Part shown: piece by piece, positions 56,234 through 64,000 of the stretch
Layout of the letters: each line of letters begins with the position of its first letter
How positions within the stretch are numbered: position 1 is the stretch's first letter
Assembly: GCA_030041475.1 (NCBI GenBank)
Contig: JASHNU010000080.1
Coordinates: forward strand, 1 to 64,000
Direction: 5' to 3'
DNA length: 64,000 bases
Origin: Candidatus Sulfotelmatobacter sp.
GTDB taxonomy: Bacteria; Acidobacteriota; Terriglobia; Terriglobales; Acidobacteriaceae
The notes under the pieces: model-generated
Told to the model about the DNA's origin: nothing
Databases searched by the model: none
Seen by the model: the letters and a program-made list of their open reading frames with translations, nothing else
Made by a program: the position numbers and the translations under genes

Positions 56234-59200
56234 TTTGCACCAGCCCGTGCTGCACCAGCCCATCTGCGACCTGCTCAGCTTCTGCGCTGGCGACTGGCAC
56301 CGCATCGAGAATAGAAGTGGCTCGACCCGGGACGTAATTCTCAGCGCGGCGCGCGACTCCGAGGACCCGCTTGAATTCGTGCGGGAAAACTTTGATGAAA
56401 CGCGGCAGCGCATCCCGCCAGTGGTCGAGAATCCATTGCCCGCGGCGGCTCGAAGTGAGCAGCGCATGGCGCCTGACGAGATCGCGCAAGATGCGCTCGT
56501 CTTCCGCGTCCAGCACAGGCTCGATATCTACGGATTCGAGATTGCAGCGTTTTTCGGTGAAATCTCCCAACTCGTCGAAGACGTAGGCGATGCCTCCGCT
56601 CATGCCGGCGGCGAAATTGCGGCCGCAGGCACCGAGGACGGCGACCATACCGTTGGTCATATATTCGCATCCGTGGTCGCCGACGCCTTCGACGACGGCG
56701 GTCGCGCCAGAGTTACGAACGGCGAAGCGTTCACCGGCCACTCCGTTGAAAAAGGCTTCGCCGCTGGTGGCCCCATAGAGGGCAACGTTGCCGATGATGA
56801 TGTTTTCTTCCGCCGCGAAGGTGGAAGCGCGTGGAGCGTAGATGACGAGCCGGCCGCCGGAAAGTCCCTTGCCGACGTAGTCGTTGGCGTCGCCTTCGAG
56901 CGTAAGCGTGACGCCCCTGGCGAGGAATGCCCCCAGACTTTGTCCGGCGGAGCCCGAGAGATGAATACGGATGGTGTCGTCGGGAAGGCCGGCGGAGCCG
57001 TAACGGCGCGCAATCTGGCCGCTCAGAATGGTCCCGACAGAGCGGTGGATATTGCGCACGGGCAAATTGATTTCAACCGAGTTCAAGCTCAACAGCGCGT
57101 CGAGGGAGTGCTCGACAAGTTGATGGTCGAGCGCACGCTCAAGACCGTGATCCTGGGCGTGCACGCACCGGTGTGCTACGCGCGACGGAACGGTCGGATT
57201 GTAGAGAATGGCGGAATAATCGAGGCCGTGGGCTTTCCAGTGATCGACGGCGGGAGCGATTTCGAGCATCTCGACACGTCCGACCATTTCATCTACGGTG
57301 CGGAACCCGAGTTCGGCCATGTGTTGCCGCACCTGCTCCGCGATGAAGAAGAAGAAATTGATGACGTGCTCGGGCTGCCCTTGAAACTGTTTGCGCAGCA
57401 CGGGATCCTGCGTGGCGATGCCGACGGAGCACGTATTGAGATGGCATTTGCGCATCATGACGCAGCCCATCGCAATAAGCGGCGTGGTGGCGAAGCCGAA
57501 CTCTTCCGCGCCGAGCAGTGCGGCGATGACGACGTCGCGGCCGGTCTGCAGCTTGCCGTCGGTCTGCAGCCGGACGCGGCTGCGGAGATCGTTCAGCAAG
57601 AGAACCTGCTGCGTTTCAGCGAGGCCAAGCTCCCACGGAATGCCGGCGTGCTTGATCGAACTGAGCGGCGAAGCGCCGGTGCCACCGCTGTCGCCGCTGA
57701 TGAGGATGACGTCCGCGTGCGCTTTGGCGACGCCCGCGGCGACCGTGCCGACACCAACTTCAGCGACGAGTTTCACGGCGATGCGCGCCTGCGGATTGAC
57801 GTTTTTCAGGTCGTAGATCAGCTGCGCGAGATCTTCGATGGAGTAGATGTCGTGATGCGGCGGCGGCGATATGAGGCCAACGCCGGGAATTGAGTGGCGC
57901 AAGCGCGCGATGACTTCGTCAACTTTATGGCCGGGGAGCTGGCCGCCCTCGCCGGGTTTGGCACCCTGCGCCATTTTGATCTGGAGTTCGTCGGCGTTGA
58001 CCAGATAGTTGGCGGTTACGCCGAAGCGTGCCGAAGCAACTTGCTTGACGGCACTGCGCCGCAGATCGCCGTTGTCGTCGCGTTTGAAGCGCTCTTCGTC
58101 TTCCCCACCCTCGCCGGTGTTCGATTTGCCGCCGATACGGTTCATGGCGATGGCCAGCGTTTCGTGCGCTTCCTTGCTGATCGAGCCGAATGACATGGCG
58201 CCAGTGGTGAAGCGTTTGACGATTTCTTTCGCGGGCTCGACTTCCTCGAGTGGGACGGGCTGGCTCGTCTTTTTGAATGTCATCACGCCCCGCAGCGTGC
58301 AGAGTTGCGCGCTCTGGCGGTCGATGAGGTCGGTGTACTCCTGAAAAGTCTTGAAATTTTCCTGGCGCACGGCCTGCTGCAGCTTGCTGATGGTGAGCGG
58401 ATTCAGCAGGTGATATTCTCCGTCGACGCGCTGATGATAGTTGCCGCCGACCGCGAGTTCGGTCTCAGACTCGGTGAGGGGACGGAAGGCGAACTCGTGA
58501 TTGAGTTGCGCCTCGCGGGCGACGACGTCGAGACCGATGCCTTCGAGGGGCGAAGTTGTGCCGGCGAAATAGGTGTCGATCAATTCCTTGTTCAGACCTA
58601 TGGCTTCGAAAACCTGCGCGCCCTGATAGCTCTGCAGCGTGGAGATGCCCATCTTCGAAAAAGTCTTGAGCAGGCCTTTCTTGACCGCCTTCAGGAATCG
58701 TTTGACGGCCAGTTCGGGGGTCACGCCTTCGCCCAGTTCACCGCGCCAGGCAAGGTCTTCCACGCTTTCGAGCGCGAGATAGGGATTAATGGCACTGGCA
58801 CCATATCCGCTGAGCAGAGCGAAGTGCATAACTTCGCGCGGCTCACCGGACTCGGTAATGAGCGCGACCTGGGTACGGGTTTCCTCGCGCACGAGCAGGT
58901 TATGCACGGCAGCGAGCGCGAGCAGGCAAGGAATCGGTGCGTAGTCTTTGTCGACGCCACGATCGGAAAGAATGAGCAGCGTGTATCCGGCGCGGACGGC
59001 CTGCGAAGCTCGCCGGCACAACTCTTCCAGAGCGCGCCGCAGGCCGGTTTCCCCTTCGACCGGACGGAAGAGGGCGGGCAGCGTCGTGGCCAGCAGATCG
59101 CGGTAGGAAACGCGGCGCAGCTTCTCAAGCTCACGATTGGTGAGCAGAGGGTGCTCGAGCTTGAGCATGTGGCAGTTTTCCGGCGCTTCTTCCAGAATGT

Positions 59201-60905
59201 TGCGCTCGCTGCCGATGTAGCTGATCAGCGACATGACCATCTCTTCGCGGATGGGATCGATGGGCGGATTGGTGACCTGCGCGAAGAGTTGCTTGAAATA
59301 GTTGAACAGCGACTGTGGTTTGTCAGAGAGACAGGCCAGCGGCGTGTCGGTGCCCATGGAGCCGACCGGCTCTTCGCCGCTGAAAGCCATGGGGCCCAGA
59401 ATCATCTTCAGATCTTCGTCGCTGTAACCGAAGGCGCGCTGGCGGCGGAGAAGCGTCTCGGCGTCGGGAAAATGCATGCGCGAAGGCTCGGGCAGATGAT
59501 CGATCGTGATCTGATTCTGTTTGAGCCACTCGGCGTAAGGCTGGCGCGAAGCAAGCTCGTGCTTGATCTCCTTGTCGGAAACGATGCGCCCGGCGACCGT
59601 GTCGACCAGGAACATTTTCCCTGGCCGCAGGCGACCTTTGTGCCTCACCTGCTCGGGCGCAACATCAAGCACGCCGACCTCTGACGCCATAACCACCACA
59701 TCGTCATGAGTTACGACGTAACGGCCCGGGCGCAGCCCGTTGCGGTCGAGCGTGGCGCCGATAACGCGGCCGTCGGTGAAGGCGATAGCGGCGGGACCGT
59801 CCCAGGGCTCCATCATGCAAGCGTGGTACTCGTAGAAGGCGCGCTTCTCCGCCTTCATGTGTGGATTGCCCGCCCATGCTTCGGGAATGAGCATCGCCAT
59901 CACGTGAGGAAGGCTACGGCCGCCCTGAAAAAGCAGCTCGACGGCATTGTCGCAGTTGGCCGAGTCGCTGCCGTCAGGAGCGATGATCGGATAAAGCTTT
60001 TTCAGGTCTTCGCCGAAGAGCGGAGATTTCAGGAGCGACTGGCGCGCGTACATCCAGTTGACGTTGCCGCGGAGCGTGTTGATCTCACCATTGTGTGCGA
60101 CGTAACGGTAAGGATGCGCGCGCTGCCAACTCGGGAAAGTGTTGGTGGAGAAGCGCTGGTGCACCAGGCACAATGCACTGACCACCTCGGGATCGGAGAG
60201 CTCTCGGTAGAAGTTGGCGATCTGTGGGGCAAGAAGCAGCCCCTTGTAGACGATGGTGCGGCAGGAGAGCGACGGGATGTAGAACGTCTCCGCGTCTTCC
60301 ATGCCGGAAGCGCGCACCTCATTTTCGGCGCGCTTGCGCACGACGTAGAGCTTGCGCTCGAAGGCGTCTTCTTCCATGCCGGGCGCGCCCTGCACGAAAA
60401 TCTGCTGGATGTAAGGCTGCGACGCCCGCGCCACGCGCCCGATGGCCGAGGCATAGACCGGGATGTCGCGCCAGCCGAGGAGCGTGAGGCCCTCCTCACG
60501 GACGATGCGTTCGAGAATGCCTTCGCACTGCAGGCGCGGATGCTTTTCGACCGGCAGAAAAACCATGCCGACGGCATAGCAACCGGGCTGCGGCAGGGTA
60601 AAGGCAAGTTTTTCGCATTCGCGAGCGAAAAACTTGTGCGGAATCTGGATGAGAACGCCAGCGCCGTCGCCGGTCTCGGGATCGCAGCCGCAGGCGCCTC
60701 GATGGGTCAGGTTGAGGAGAAGCTGGATGCCCTTCTCGATGATGTCGTGGCTTTTATGCCCGGGAATGCTGGCGACAAATCCGATGCCGCAGGAATCGTG
60801 CTCGTGCGCAGGATGATAGAGCCCTTGTGCAGGCGGAAGGCCGCGCGGCGCATGGCCACGGTGCGGCATATCGGATCGCGGGTTTGGCGGCATCATGTTG
60901 GACAT
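56226..60905 (-). CDS. gltB: Glutamate synthase large subunit
   Basis: 1559 aa. It makes two glutamates from glutamine and 2-oxoglutarate. The N-terminal amidotransferase nucleophile is the Cys at about residue 39 in [10 protein letters not shown], so a propeptide of about 38 residues must be removed. The FMN/Fe-S synthase domain includes [14 protein letters not shown] and the cluster [12 protein letters not shown]; a C-terminal Gly-rich beta-helix ends the protein. It is the first gene of gltBD and is divergent from a LysR regulator. The start ATG at 60905 lacks a strong ribosome site; ATGs at 60896 and 60893 are possible. Confidence 0.96.
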   Translation of the reverse strand: MSNMMPPNPRSDMPHRGHAPRGLPPAQGLYHPAHEHDSCGIGFVASIPGHKSHDIIEKGIQLLLNLTHRGACGCDPETGDGAGVLIQIPHKFFARECEKLAFTLPQPGCYAVGMVFLPVEKHPRLQCEGILERIVREEGLTLLGWRDIPVYASAIGRVARASQPYIQQIFVQGAPGMEEDAFERKLYVVRKRAENEVRASGMEDAETFYIPSLSCRTIVYKGLLLAPQIANFYRELSDPEVVSALCLVHQRFSTNTFPSWQRAHPYRYVAHNGEINTLRGNVNWMYARQSLLKSPLFGEDLKKLYPIIAPDGSDSANCDNAVELLFQGGRSLPHVMAMLIPEAWAGNPHMKAEKRAFYEYHACMMEPWDGPAAIAFTDGRVIGATLDRNGLRPGRYVVTHDDVVVMASEVGVLDVAPEQVRHKGRLRPGKMFLVDTVAGRIVSDKEIKHELASRQPYAEWLKQNQITIDHLPEPSRMHFPDAETLLRRQRAFGYSDEDLKMILGPMAFSGEEPVGSMGTDTPLACLSDKPQSLFNYFKQLFAQVTNPPIDPIREEMVMSLISYIGSERNILEEAPENCHMLKLEHPLLTNRELEKLRRVSYRDLLATTLPALFRPVEGETGLRRALEELCRRASQAVRAGYTLLILSDRGVDKDYAPIPCLLALAAVHNLLVREETRTQVALITESGEPREVMHFALLSGYGASAINPYLALESVEDLAWRGELGEGVTPELAVKRFLKAVKKGLLKTFSKMGISTLQSYQGAQVFEAIGLNKELIDTYFAGTTSPLEGIGLDVVAREAQLNHEFAFRPLTESETELAVGGNYHQRVDGEYHLLNPLTISKLQQAVRQENFKTFQEYTDLIDRQSAQLCTLRGVMTFKKTSQPVPLEEVEPAKEIVKRFTTGAMSFGSISKEAHETLAIAMNRIGGKSNTGEGGEDEERFKRDDNGDLRRSAVKQVASARFGVTANYLVNADELQIKMAQGAKPGEGGQLPGHKVDEVIARLRHSIPGVGLISPPPHHDIYSIEDLAQLIYDLKNVNPQARIAVKLVAEVGVGTVAAGVAKAHADVILISGDSGGTGASPLSSIKHAGIPWELGLAETQQVLLLNDLRSRVRLQTDGKLQTGRDVVIAALLGAEEFGFATTPLIAMGCVMMRKCHLNTCSVGIATQDPVLRKQFQGQPEHVINFFFFIAEQVRQHMAELGFRTVDEMVGRVEMLEIAPAVDHWKAHGLDYSAILYNPTVPSRVAHRCVHAQDHGLERALDHQLVEHSLDALLSLNSVEINLPVRNIHRSVGTILSGQIARRYGSAGLPDDTIRIHLSGSAGQSLGAFLARGVTLTLEGDANDYVGKGLSGGRLVIYAPRASTFAAEENIIIGNVALYGATSGEAFFNGVAGERFAVRNSGATAVVEGVGDHGCEYMTNGMVAVLGACGRNFAAGMSGGIAYVFDELGDFTEKRCNLESVDIEPVLDAEDERILRDLVRRHALLTSSRRGQWILDHWRDALPRFIKVFPHEFKRVLGVARRAENYVPGRATSILDAVPVASAEAEQVADGLVQHGLVQNG

Positions 60906-60960
60906 CGTGGTCCAAACTCTGGAGCGACGAACTGGATTGCTTCCAAATCATTGTTCAGGC

Positions 60961-60977
60961 CTGCCTCAGCGAGGCAG
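60961..60977. promoter_or_regulatory. Hairpin in the gltB leader
   Basis: A perfect 7-bp stem CTGCCTC (60961-60967) with GAGGCAG (60971-60977), 56 bases before the gltB start. It could be an operator or an RNA hairpin; no T-tract follows. Confidence 0.3.
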
Positions 60978-61144
60978 CGACGTATCCGGCTCTTTTCCTC
61001 CGGAACACCTGTTCGTCCTTCTTTGATAGCGCGTCGATTACGGCAATGTACAACGCAGAATTTCGATGCGTGGGATGCAAATTTTCGAGCCATGACTGCA
61101 GGTGAGTTTCACGAGGAATTAGCGGTGCAGCACGCAGAGTCCGC

Positions 61145-61150
61145 TATAAT
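61145..61150 (+). promoter_or_regulatory. -10 element for the LysR gene
   Basis: A perfect TATAAT 25 bases before the ATG. No good -35 is seen 16-18 bases upstream, so the leader would be short (about 18 bases) and activation may be needed. Confidence 0.35.
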
Positions 61151-61174
61151 TCAGACCTTAACTCTCTCAAAGCG

Positions 61175-62074
61175 ATGGATTTCGACCAGCTCATTACGTT
61201 CCTGGAAGTTGCCCGGCAGGGAAGCTTTTCTCGCGCCGGCGAGAAGGTCTTCCGCTCGCAGTCGGCGGTCAGCGCCCAGATCCGGCAACTGGAGCAGGAG
61301 TACGGCGACCGTCTTCTGGACCGCTCCGGTAAGACGGTGAAGCTGACCCCGGCGGGGCAGGTTTTCTACGAGTATGCGGAGCGGTTAAAGAACCTGCGTG
61401 ATGAATCGCTGATGGCGGTCGCCGACCACAGCGGCACGCCGCGCGGCACACTGAAGGTGGGTGCAAACGAAGCTACCTGCCTTTACGTTCTGCCGGAAGT
61501 ATTCGCTGAATACTGCCGCCGCTACCCTCCAGTGCAGATCAGTATTTACCGCAACTTCACATACAAAATCGTAGAGAAGCTGGAAAATGGATCGGTCGAA
61601 GTAGGTGTGCTCACGCTGCCGGTCACATCCCCGAGCCTGAAAATACATCCCATTTTTCGCGACAAGCTGACGCTGATGGTGAGCCCGAAGAATGCCCTCG
61701 CCAAGCACAAGACCGTGCCGGTCAGCGAAGTGGTGAAGCACCCGCTGCTCTTCCCCAAGACCGGGCACACGCGCCGGCTGCTCGACAAGCTTTTTCGTCC
61801 CTATAGCTCTGAGCTACAGGTGCGCATGGAGCTGCCGAGCATTGGGATGATCAAAAGCTTTGTGGCAGCCGATCTCGGCGTGTCGCTCATCAGTGCTTCA
61901 TTCGCGCGGGATGAAGTGGACGCGGGTCGTGTGAAGTTGATCGATCTCGAAGATGTGGAGCTCTATCGCGAGCTCGGCCTTGCCTACCGGCGCGATCGCA
62001 CGCTCTCCGTGGCAACGACGGCGTTCATCCAACTGTTGCGCCAGTTAACCATGGGCAAGAAGAACGAGGCCTAG
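61175..62074 (+). CDS. LysR-family transcriptional regulator
   Basis: 299 aa. A winged helix-turn-helix (about 1-60; MDFDQLITFLEVARQGSFSR...SQSAVSAQIRQLEQ) precedes an effector domain (about 90-290) with a GTLKVGANE...YVLPEVFAEY start. It is divergent from gltB, as gltC is in Bacillus, and its 3' side faces the APS reductase/siroheme operon. Either nitrogen (GltC-like) or sulfur (CysB/CysL-like) control is possible; the sequence does not decide. Confidence 0.88.
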   Translation: MDFDQLITFLEVARQGSFSRAGEKVFRSQSAVSAQIRQLEQEYGDRLLDRSGKTVKLTPAGQVFYEYAERLKNLRDESLMAVADHSGTPRGTLKVGANEATCLYVLPEVFAEYCRRYPPVQISIYRNFTYKIVEKLENGSVEVGVLTLPVTSPSLKIHPIFRDKLTLMVSPKNALAKHKTVPVSEVVKHPLLFPKTGHTRRLLDKLFRPYSSELQVRMELPSIGMIKSFVAADLGVSLISASFARDEVDAGRVKLIDLEDVELYRELGLAYRRDRTLSVATTAFIQLLRQLTMGKKNEA

Positions 62075-62097
62075 CTTTCGCCCCGACGGTGACTCTG

Positions 62098-62126
62098 AAG
62101 GGCACGGCTTGGAGCCGTGCCCTTTT
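62098..62126 (+). terminator. Intrinsic terminator of the LysR gene
   Basis: A perfect 12-bp stem (AAGGGCACGGCT, 62098-62109, with 62113-62124) and a 3-base loop, with the stem's final TT continuing into TT. It follows the LysR stop by 23 bases. Confidence 0.85.
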
Positions 62127-62160
62127 CGCGGAGGACAACAGCGACCACACTTGAAGTTTC

Positions 62161-62913
62161 TTATCCGCAAGTTTTCGCAACCGTTGCTTTTTCTTGTCCA
62201 ATCGCACTCGGGGCCGACTCAATGATGTGCAACCCACACTCGGTCTTCGAAAACCCGGACCAGCGGCCGGCGCGCGCGTCTTCTCCGGGACGGACGGCGC
62301 GCGTGCAATGCGTGCAGCCGATGCTGGGGTAGTCCTGGTTGTGCAGCTCGTTGTACGGGACGTCGTAATCGTGGATGTAGCGCCACACCTGTTTTGAGGT
62401 CCAATCCACGATGGGATTGATCTTCACCACGCCGAATTTTGCATCCCACTCAATTCTTCGCGCGGCCGAGCGCGCTACGGTTTGATCGCGGCGAATGCTG
62501 GTGATCCAGGCGTCTAACCCGGCCAGTTTGCGGCGCAGCGGCTCGACTTTGCGCAGATTGCAGCAGCGGTCCGGGTCGCGGCTCCAGAGCGCCCCTCCGT
62601 GCAGTCGTTCCTGTTCTTCTGGCGACAGAGCGGAATAGACTCTCTCGATTGCGATCCCGTATTTCGCTTCAACACGCTCCATCAGGGTATAGCTTTCAGC
62701 AAACAAGAATTCCGTGTCGATAGTAAAGACACGGAAGTCGGCTGACACGCGCGAGGCGATATCGATCACGACCATTCCCTCGGCGCCAAACGCGGACGAA
62801 ATGGCGACGCGGCTGCCGAATGTCTCGAACGCCCAGGAGAGCGTGCGTTGCGGAGTCCAGCTGTCGGCCAGCGGCTGCGGTTCTGCGAGGTCGAATTTGA
62901 GCTTGTCGTTCAA
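62161..62913 (-). CDS. cysH: APS (adenylylsulfate) reductase, [4Fe-4S] type
   Basis: 250 aa from a TTG at 62913 that overlaps the cobA stop as TTGA and follows GAGGAG by 8 bases; the much longer open frame upstream is a shadow of cobA. It reduces activated sulfate to sulfite. SSAFGAEGMVVID is the PP-loop-like region, the CysCys pair RCCNLRK plus GCTHC supplies the cluster ligands of the APS-reducing subgroup, and KTECGLH holds the catalytic Cys. The cluster motif favours APS over PAPS. Confidence 0.92.
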   Translation of the reverse strand: MNDKLKFDLAEPQPLADSWTPQRTLSWAFETFGSRVAISSAFGAEGMVVIDIASRVSADFRVFTIDTEFLFAESYTLMERVEAKYGIAIERVYSALSPEEQERLHGGALWSRDPDRCCNLRKVEPLRRKLAGLDAWITSIRRDQTVARSAARRIEWDAKFGVVKINPIVDWTSKQVWRYIHDYDVPYNELHNQDYPSIGCTHCTRAVRPGEDARAGRWSGFSKTECGLHIIESAPSAIGQEKATVAKTCG

Positions 62914-63698
62914 GGGATTGGCTCCTCGTTGACGGTTGTGTCGGCTGTGACGTCGACAGCGGTGATAAACGGTTGTGCGAATGAAACGGGATCGGCAAAG
63001 CGCACAACTTTGCCGACCATGAGCAGCGTGGGCGATGGGAAGCGCGGCGCGCTTGACAATTCGGCAATCGTGGTGAGATGAGCCCGCTGATTCCGGGTCG
63101 TGGCCTGAGAAACGATGGCGCAAGGAGTGTCGGCGGATACGCCAGCGGCTTTCAACTTGCCTGCGATCTCCGGATAATTCTGCCCGGGCATGTAGATAAC
63201 CAGCGTGGCGCCGCTTCCGGCGAGCCGCGCCCAGTCCGCCGCTTCGCTGCCCTCCGCCCGATGGGCGGTGATGAACACAAGCGCGGAGGATGCGCGCCGA
63301 CGTGTAAGCGGAATCGCCGACGCCGCGGCCGCTCCCAGAGCCGAAGTCACGCCAGGCACAACTTCGTACGGAATGTTGGCGGCACGCAGGGCTTCAATTT
63401 CTTCTCCAGCCCGGCCAAAGATCAGAGGATCGCCGCTTTTCAGGCGCACCACTCGCAGGCCTGAATCCGCCAGAGCGATCATCAGAAAATTGATTTCTTC
63501 CTGGCGGATTTTCTTGGTGCCGCAGCGTTTGCCAACGTTATGGACCTGCGCCGTGGGAGGAATTAGTTGTAGAATCTCGGGCGCAACCAGATCGTCGTGC
63601 AGCACGGCGTCGGCGGTGCGCAGCAGACGCATTGCCTTGAGGGTGAGCAGTTCGGGGTCGCCCGGGCCCGCTCCTACGAGATAGACCTTGCCTGTCAT
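62910..63698 (-). CDS. cobA: Uroporphyrinogen-III C-methyltransferase
   Basis: 262 aa. It methylates uroporphyrinogen III twice with S-adenosylmethionine to give precorrin-2, on the route to siroheme. VYLVGAGPGDPELLTLKA is the N-terminal signature and GDPLIFGRAGEE the second conserved block. It is coupled by a 4-base TTGA overlap to cysH downstream and lies 20 bases after the cysG-type fragment. The siroheme made here would serve sulfite reductase, which fits the gene's neighbours. Confidence 0.93.
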   Translation of the reverse strand: MTGKVYLVGAGPGDPELLTLKAMRLLRTADAVLHDDLVAPEILQLIPPTAQVHNVGKRCGTKKIRQEEINFLMIALADSGLRVVRLKSGDPLIFGRAGEEIEALRAANIPYEVVPGVTSALGAAAASAIPLTRRRASSALVFITAHRAEGSEAADWARLAGSGATLVIYMPGQNYPEIAGKLKAAGVSADTPCAIVSQATTRNQRAHLTTIAELSSAPRFPSPTLLMVGKVVRFADPVSFAQPFITAVDVTADTTVNEEPIP

Positions 63699-63718
63699 TT
63701 TCTCTTTCTTCTTTCTCT

Positions 63719-64000
63719 TCAGGGCAGTCGTTGTCCCGCTCCTTTGGCAGCAACCTCGGGCGTTTCAGCCAGCGCCGCCTCGACCGCTTCGCGACTGGCG
63801 AGAGAATGCAGCAAGTCCAGCTTGCGCTCCTTGTCGAGATCGCTCGCGAGAATGCGGCGACGGATCTCGCCCAGCTCGGCCACCCAGGCGGCATATCCGG
63901 GGCCGAACTGCTTTTCGAGTTGTCGGCGAATCTTCTGCGCGAGCGACGGGCTCTGGCCGGCGGTCGAGACTGCAATCTGCAGGTCGCCGCGGCGCACCAC
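63719..64000 (-). CDS. Precorrin-2 dehydrogenase/sirohydrochlorin ferrochelatase type, truncated by the window
   Basis: Only the C-terminal 93 codons are inside the window; the frame runs off the right edge. RRGDLQIAVSTAGQSPSLAQKIRRQLE matches the middle-to-C-terminal part of the CysG-N/Met8p family that oxidises precorrin-2 and inserts iron. It is the first visible gene of the siroheme/APS-reductase operon; the NAD-binding part lies outside. Confidence 0.82.
   Translation of the reverse strand: MVRRGDLQIAVSTAGQSPSLAQKIRRQLEKQFGPGYAAWVAELGEIRRRILASDLDKERKLDLLHSLASREAVEAALAETPEVAAKGAGQRLP

Noticed and set aside
56234-56467. N-terminal extension of the gltD frame
   Set aside because: It lies inside the gltB C-terminus; the true start is the overlapping ATG at 56233.
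56211-61340. Long plus-strand frames opposite gltB (56211-57893, 58305-59684, 59706-61340)
   Set aside because: gltB is complete and conserved across this span; these are antisense frames.
62914-63123. N-terminal extension of the cysH reading frame
   Set aside because: It overlaps cobA in another frame, is Arg/His-rich and precedes a well-placed TTG start.

Overview
The window looks like a chromosomal stretch from an Acidobacteriota species (Terriglobia-type soil bacterium). This is inferred from gene content and moderately high GC, not from a marker gene. The clues are many secreted choice-of-anchor-D (ASH) and PQQ-propeller proteins, a TonB-dependent receptor with a carboxypeptidase-regulatory N-terminal domain, a GAF-TonB hybrid protein and frequent TTG starts. 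I see no rRNA, tRNA, CRISPR array, insertion sequence or prophage.

1-25 kb is a secretome island. It opens with the tail of an SGNH hydrolase, followed by three paralogous phosphoesterases that each carry three C-terminal ASH repeats. A PQQ-like propeller protein sits between the first and second of these, and the run is closed by a seven-repeat FG-GAP protein and an intrinsic terminator at 11962-12000. After that come two related clan-A glycoside hydrolases, a GT4 glycosyltransferase that seems to begin at CTG, an alpha/beta hydrolase and three more PQQ-like propeller proteins. Two of the PQQ-like genes share a palindrome placed exactly 40 nt before a -10-like hexamer.

25-34 kb holds a Nudix hydrolase converging on a CPA2 antiporter. 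The antiporter is the last gene of a tightly packed minus-strand operon that also encodes a membrane-anchored unknown and two tandem flavin-dependent halogenase-type proteins. A LuxR-type regulator with a degenerate receiver is divergent from this operon. A GAF-TM-TonB protein and a YdeI-family protein follow.

34-45 kb carries ugd and a UDP-xylose synthase-type gene (UDP-glucose to UDP-glucuronate to UDP-xylose), a small membrane protein, a REC-PilZ-PilZ protein, and a divergent minor-pilin operon (GspH/FimT-, PilV-, PilW- and PilX-like) ending in a strong terminator.

45-54 kb carries a HAD hydrolase, a zinc-ribbon/His-Tyr-rich/SnoaL protein, a small TonB-C protein, a Tat-exported metallophosphoesterase just downstream of a TonB-dependent receptor, a DUF5666-like protein and a FecR-like protein.

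54-64 kb is core amino-acid and sulfur metabolism: threonine ammonia-lyase, gltB-gltD (overlapping), a divergent LysR regulator, and an APS-reductase/siroheme operon (cysH, cobA and a truncated cysG-type gene). The LysR gene lies between glutamate synthase and the sulfate-assimilation genes and could control either.
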